Of a stretch of 64,000 nt of DNA, positions 60,438-64,000 are shown in pieces (the first letter of the stretch is position 1; every line of letters begins with the position of its first letter). The stretch spans positions 1-64,000 of the forward strand of contig NGBS01000890.1 in the NCBI GenBank assembly GCA_002245135.1, read 5' to 3'. A program made the translations under genes and the position numbers. The stretch comes from Proteromonas lacertae. Lineage: Eukaryota > Sar > Bigyra > Opalinata > Proteromonadidae. The notes below the pieces were generated by a model. That model had not been told where the DNA came from and searched no databases. It saw only the letters and a program-made list of their open reading frames with translations.

Positions 60438-61365
60438 ATGAAAGATAATTATAATCAAATAAAGCTACAATCGACACAATCTATTTTTTTATCAGCATTA
60501 TTACCAGAAATAGACAGTGGTATGAAAATCTCTTCTATTCTTCTTAGACTCTACAGTGACAGATCAGTACATGATAAATTTTATTAACCTCTGGAAAGGA
60601 GCATTAACAGAAGGTGATCATCTTTACTTTTTGAGGACATTTCTTCAATTATGTCAAAATGAAAAGAATATTCCTTTGATTTTAAAGTACCAAGTGCCTA
60701 ACTATGTTATACATTCATATTCATCTATTGGCAGTGACGTTGAGTTAATTAATTATTCATTCTTGACTTTAGGTGAAGGATAACACCGAAAGTATACTTA
60801 TATTGGTTATATATTCATATCCATAGAAGTGCCGAAATATAAAGGGCTTTATAAAATACCTATAGAATATAGTTTTATGTTGTTATACGAGAATTATCAG
60901 TCTTGGAATATTCAAACACTTAAATTATTTATCCATTTAATAACTCTAACTATTAAATATCATGTTAGAGATGTAGAATCTATAGGAGAGATGGAAATTG
61001 ACATAATTAATTTAATTTTTCAACAAGAACCACTTACTGATATAGTTGAATTAGTAAATCAAATTTTACATTCAAAAAGTATAATATTTAACACTATTTG
61101 TATTAATATAATAGAATCTGATAATGTGATTGAGATTTTAAAGGACTATTATTTAATAGACAGTATACTATTAGCGGCAGTTAATTACAACTTTGACATG
61201 GCTTGTTGCAAAGAAATTATTGAGATAATAAGTTGCATAATAAAATTTGACTCAAGTTATGTCGAGTATTTGACTGAGAATTGTGGTGAGTGTTTAATAT
61301 ATGTTTATGGTATAATTAAAGATAATGAGCATCTTTTATCTATTTATAACTCAATTTTTAAGTAG
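60438..61365 (+). CDS. Helical protein of unknown function (possibly ARM-like)
   Basis: I do not recognise this gene. The start MKDNYNQIKLQSTQSIFLS joins, through a ~31-nt intron near 60520-60550, a frame rich in amphipathic helices (INLWKGALTEGDHLYFLRTF, YVIHSYSSIGSDVELINYSF, LKLFIHLITLTIKYHVRDV). It lacks Gly/Pro and charge patterns of enzymes. A frame break near 60777 (GG versus G) and an intron of about 35 nt ending at 60827 connect the two halves. The product is about 290 residues with no signal or membrane segment. Repeating helices suggest an armadillo- or HEAT-like scaffold, a weak inference. Confidence 0.6.
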
Positions 61366-61589
61366 ATTTAGTTTACAAGTTTGATAGGTTTTTAGTCTAG
61401 TTGTATATAAGTAATATTGTACATTTATATATTCATACTATTAATAAGTTTTATTCTATACTTTTCTCTTGAATTGTGTTTTTTGGTATAAAGAAACGAA
61501 TATTTTTTTGTTAAACATTCAAGCTCATAGGTTTGAGAATATTTTTTTCTTTTTGAATTTTTTAGATTCAAAAAAAGGATATCAGAGGA

Positions 61590-64000
61590 ATGGGCAGTTG
61601 TCAATCTCAAGAACCTGTAGAACAACGACCTTTAGCTATATCAATAGACACAAGACAGCTTCTTCGAAATGAACTTCCTATAAGTCCTTTTGCCAATAGA
61701 AATATGAGTATACACACAAGTGATTTACAGCCATTAACATTTCAGATTCGAATTAATAGAATAAAAGTATTTGAAAAGATACTTATTTGTATAGGTGAGG
61801 AATCTTCAATATAAAAATGGCAACATGAATTTACGAATTAAATGGCCAGGAAGAAAAGACTATGAAGTATTTACTTATTTAATGAGAAAATATAGACTGA
61901 AGAAGTAATTGCAGCATCTACATATACATGGAAAGATGATGTTACATTTACATATGTTGCTGAAGAAGGATTGAAAACATTAAGTCGTATATTATTAAGT
62001 GATTTAATTCTTAATTAGAAGAGTCAATAGAAATAGAATATTTAAATCATTCTAAAGTAATTGGCACAGCAAAAATAAGTTTATTTCACATAGCAGATGG
62101 TCCATTCACTGTAGTATTAGAATTTATATCAAATGCTGTAAGAAACAAACAAGGTCAGATGGAGGCGTATAATTTATTGTTAATCTTCAATAGTAAAGTA
62201 GTAGGAAATGTCACATTCGTATGTGTAATGGAACAAATCGATAAATGGGAAATGATAGTGAAATCTGCTTCAGCTTTGCTTAGTTCTAATGTAAATGTTA
62301 ATACTTCTATTTCAAATACAGAATCTAGATCATACTTTTTAGTTTTTATATCTAGAACTGAGAAAGAAGAAGATGATATACTGTATATTTTAATATTAAT
62401 TTTCTTTTTCTAGATATCATTCAAATCCTCATCATTTACCAGTGATTGATTCAGATCCACAATTACCCTCTGCACAGAATAGTAAGTCAAGAATTGAATG
62501 GAATGAAAATGAGTTAAAACCAATCAATATTACAACTACATTTAGAGAATGGAGAGATATAGTAATAAAAATACAATTGAGATATTTTACAGTATAATAA
62601 TAATATTTTTTTTACTTTTTCTTATTATTTATTTACTTAATAGAATGATAAAGATAGAAATGAAAGAGATAGTATATATCATGGTGAAGCATATTTAACA
62701 ATCGATAAAGCCATCAACTGCTGTAGAAAATCACCAGAATCAACTTCCATTATCAATATCCCATTACATTATAACGATTGTAATTGTGGTACAATATCAA
62801 TAAAAGTGAAAATTAATAATATTCCAAAGGTAAGTCAGAATTTATCAGGCGTTTTATTGAAAGATGGAATATCAATAAAATCACCAGTTATTGTTCCACC
62901 ATCTACTAAAGCTGGTAAAACTAGAAAAAAAGAGAAAAAAGAAGTAATGCCAAGTCGAATTGATAAATTAAATGAATTGTATATTATTTATTTATTTATT
63001 TTATTAATAGAGTTACAATTTTTCAAAATAATTTATTATCATCAAAAGCAGTATCAGTTAAACAACAATTAAACACTTTAGAAGATATAAAAACACTATT
63101 AAAAGAGACTGAAAAGGACAGTATAATAACATACATTTATCCATCCAAATCAATACTATTAGAAGCACAATATCAATTTTTAAAAATCTACAAAATCCTG
63201 TTTGATGTAGTTGATGAATTAGATTATCCTTTAAAATGCAGTGTTTTAGATATATTAATATTAATCGATTCACGAGGTGAATTAAGTGATTTAACTTTAC
63301 TAGGATTTGATATTGTCAATCCAGACGTTAATCCATCTGACGAAGATTTAGCATTCTGTTTAGCGAAGAGAGATTTAGATGTAAAAACATTACTATATGT
63401 TACACAGAAAGTATGTCAATTAGGTATAAGTACTCGTTTATTAAAGTCTTGTTCACATATTATAGCAATGTCAATGTATCGATTACCGTTTTGGGGCGAA
63501 TATATTTTCAAAGCAGTGAAGAAATATAAAGAGAATTTACCTGATTGGATGAAATTAGAAACGGCTAGATTTGTAGATTCATTAAAATCCGCCAATAGTG
63601 TTGAAGAACATGATGAAGTGGATCAATTAATAGAAACAATCAATTGGAAATTAGTAGATAAGAAATTAACAATGAAATATCCAACTGATATAGAAAATCA
63701 GAATAAGTTGATTAATGAAGATAATAATCCTTGTATAAATCAGATTAGTAAGTATGGAAGATTATATTTTTCAGTATATAATGAATGGTTAAATTGTACA
63801 TTTGATATGTTGAAGAATATGTATAGTGACATTCAGTGGAGTAGAATTGTAGGATATAAAACCTTTTTAAAATCATTTTTTGTTCAATTAAGGTTAAGAG
63901 ATATTTCAACATTTCCAGATTCAATGTTAGCTGTGTCAAAGTCATTATTAGTGAATAGAACGTTATTGTCTTTATTTATTAATGCGATAATGTCAAAGAC
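61590..64000 (+). CDS. Predicted myristoylated C2-like (NT-C2) protein, 3' end beyond window
   Basis: The N-terminus MGSCQSQEP has Gly2 and Cys4, fitting N-myristoylation plus palmitoylation. A beta-rich C2-like domain follows (LTFQIRINRIKVRNLQYKNG, TYTWKDDVTFTYVAEEGLKT, KISLFHIADGPFTVVLEF), resembling NT-C2 domains. After a Ser/Lys-rich linker comes a long helical region (LLEAQYQFLKIYKILFDVVDEL, LAFCLAKRDLDVKTLLYVTQKV, IQWSRIVGYKTFLKSFFVQLRL) that runs to the window edge. It loosely recalls fungal DUF1765-type proteins; that link is weak. Seven or more short introns fit, all GT-AG. The gene is incomplete on the right. Confidence 0.65.

Noticed and set aside
61561..61585. Reverse-strand ATATCCTTTTTTT as a further U12 donor
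   Set aside because: No minus-strand coding sequence flanks it.

Overview
This window is nuclear DNA from an AT-rich, gene-dense unicellular eukaryote. The case for a eukaryote is direct. Almost every gene is interrupted by very short introns (about 24-60 nt), nearly all starting GTAT and ending ATAG. The products are eukaryote-specific: PAN2, NUF2, UTP6, PIG-S, RBX1, DUSP12/YVH1, 3-ketodihydrosphingosine reductase, SWEET and STEEP1-like. NUF2 and UTP6 show conserved kinetochore and ribosome-biogenesis machinery. Voltage-sensor-like cyclases, kinase-LRR proteins and PA14 surface proteins suggest a sensory, surface-rich protist or early-branching fungus-like lineage. I cannot fix the lineage from this sequence. 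No tRNA, rRNA, CRISPR array or autonomous transposon was seen.

Layout. 1-7.4 kb: end of an unknown gene, an old yellow enzyme, PIG-S, a decayed HAD-like gene and a bubblegum-type acyl-CoA synthetase. 7.9-16.2 kb: DUSP12, two tandem RBX1-like RING genes, a disordered protein, a membrane NTPDase and a hAT-transposase-like zinc-finger protein. 16.4-31 kb: PAN2, a Cys-rich membrane protein, two tandem channel-like nucleotide cyclases (the second broken), a protein with five copies of an unfamiliar module, and a kinase-LRR protein. 31-45 kb: a ~6 kb PA14/Ig-like surface protein, tetraspanin remnants, a DyP-like protein, a divergent pair of glyoxylate reductase and alanine aminotransferase genes, KDSR and a STEEP1-DUF167 protein. 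45-64 kb: a divergent Hsp70, an orphan LRR fragment, a coiled-coil protein, a second kinase-LRR gene, UTP6, SWEET, a TBC-rhodanese protein, NUF2, an unknown helical protein and a myristoylated C2-like protein that runs off the right edge.

Two signals stand out. First, several + strand genes contain introns that start ATATC(C/T)TTT and carry a TTCTTAAT-like branch site, which indicates a working minor (U12) spliceosome in a genome whose other introns are tiny GT-AG ones. The PAN2 example restores a highly conserved motif exactly. Second, an inverted repeat of TCAAAC/TCAAGC with GTTTGA/GCTTGA lies 8-35 bp upstream of several start codons and looks like a core promoter element.

Caution: about 18 single-base frame breaks fall in otherwise well-conserved genes, many in A or T runs. 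I treat most as possible sequence errors. The second cyclase, the HAD-like gene and the tetraspanin-like locus may be real pseudogenes.
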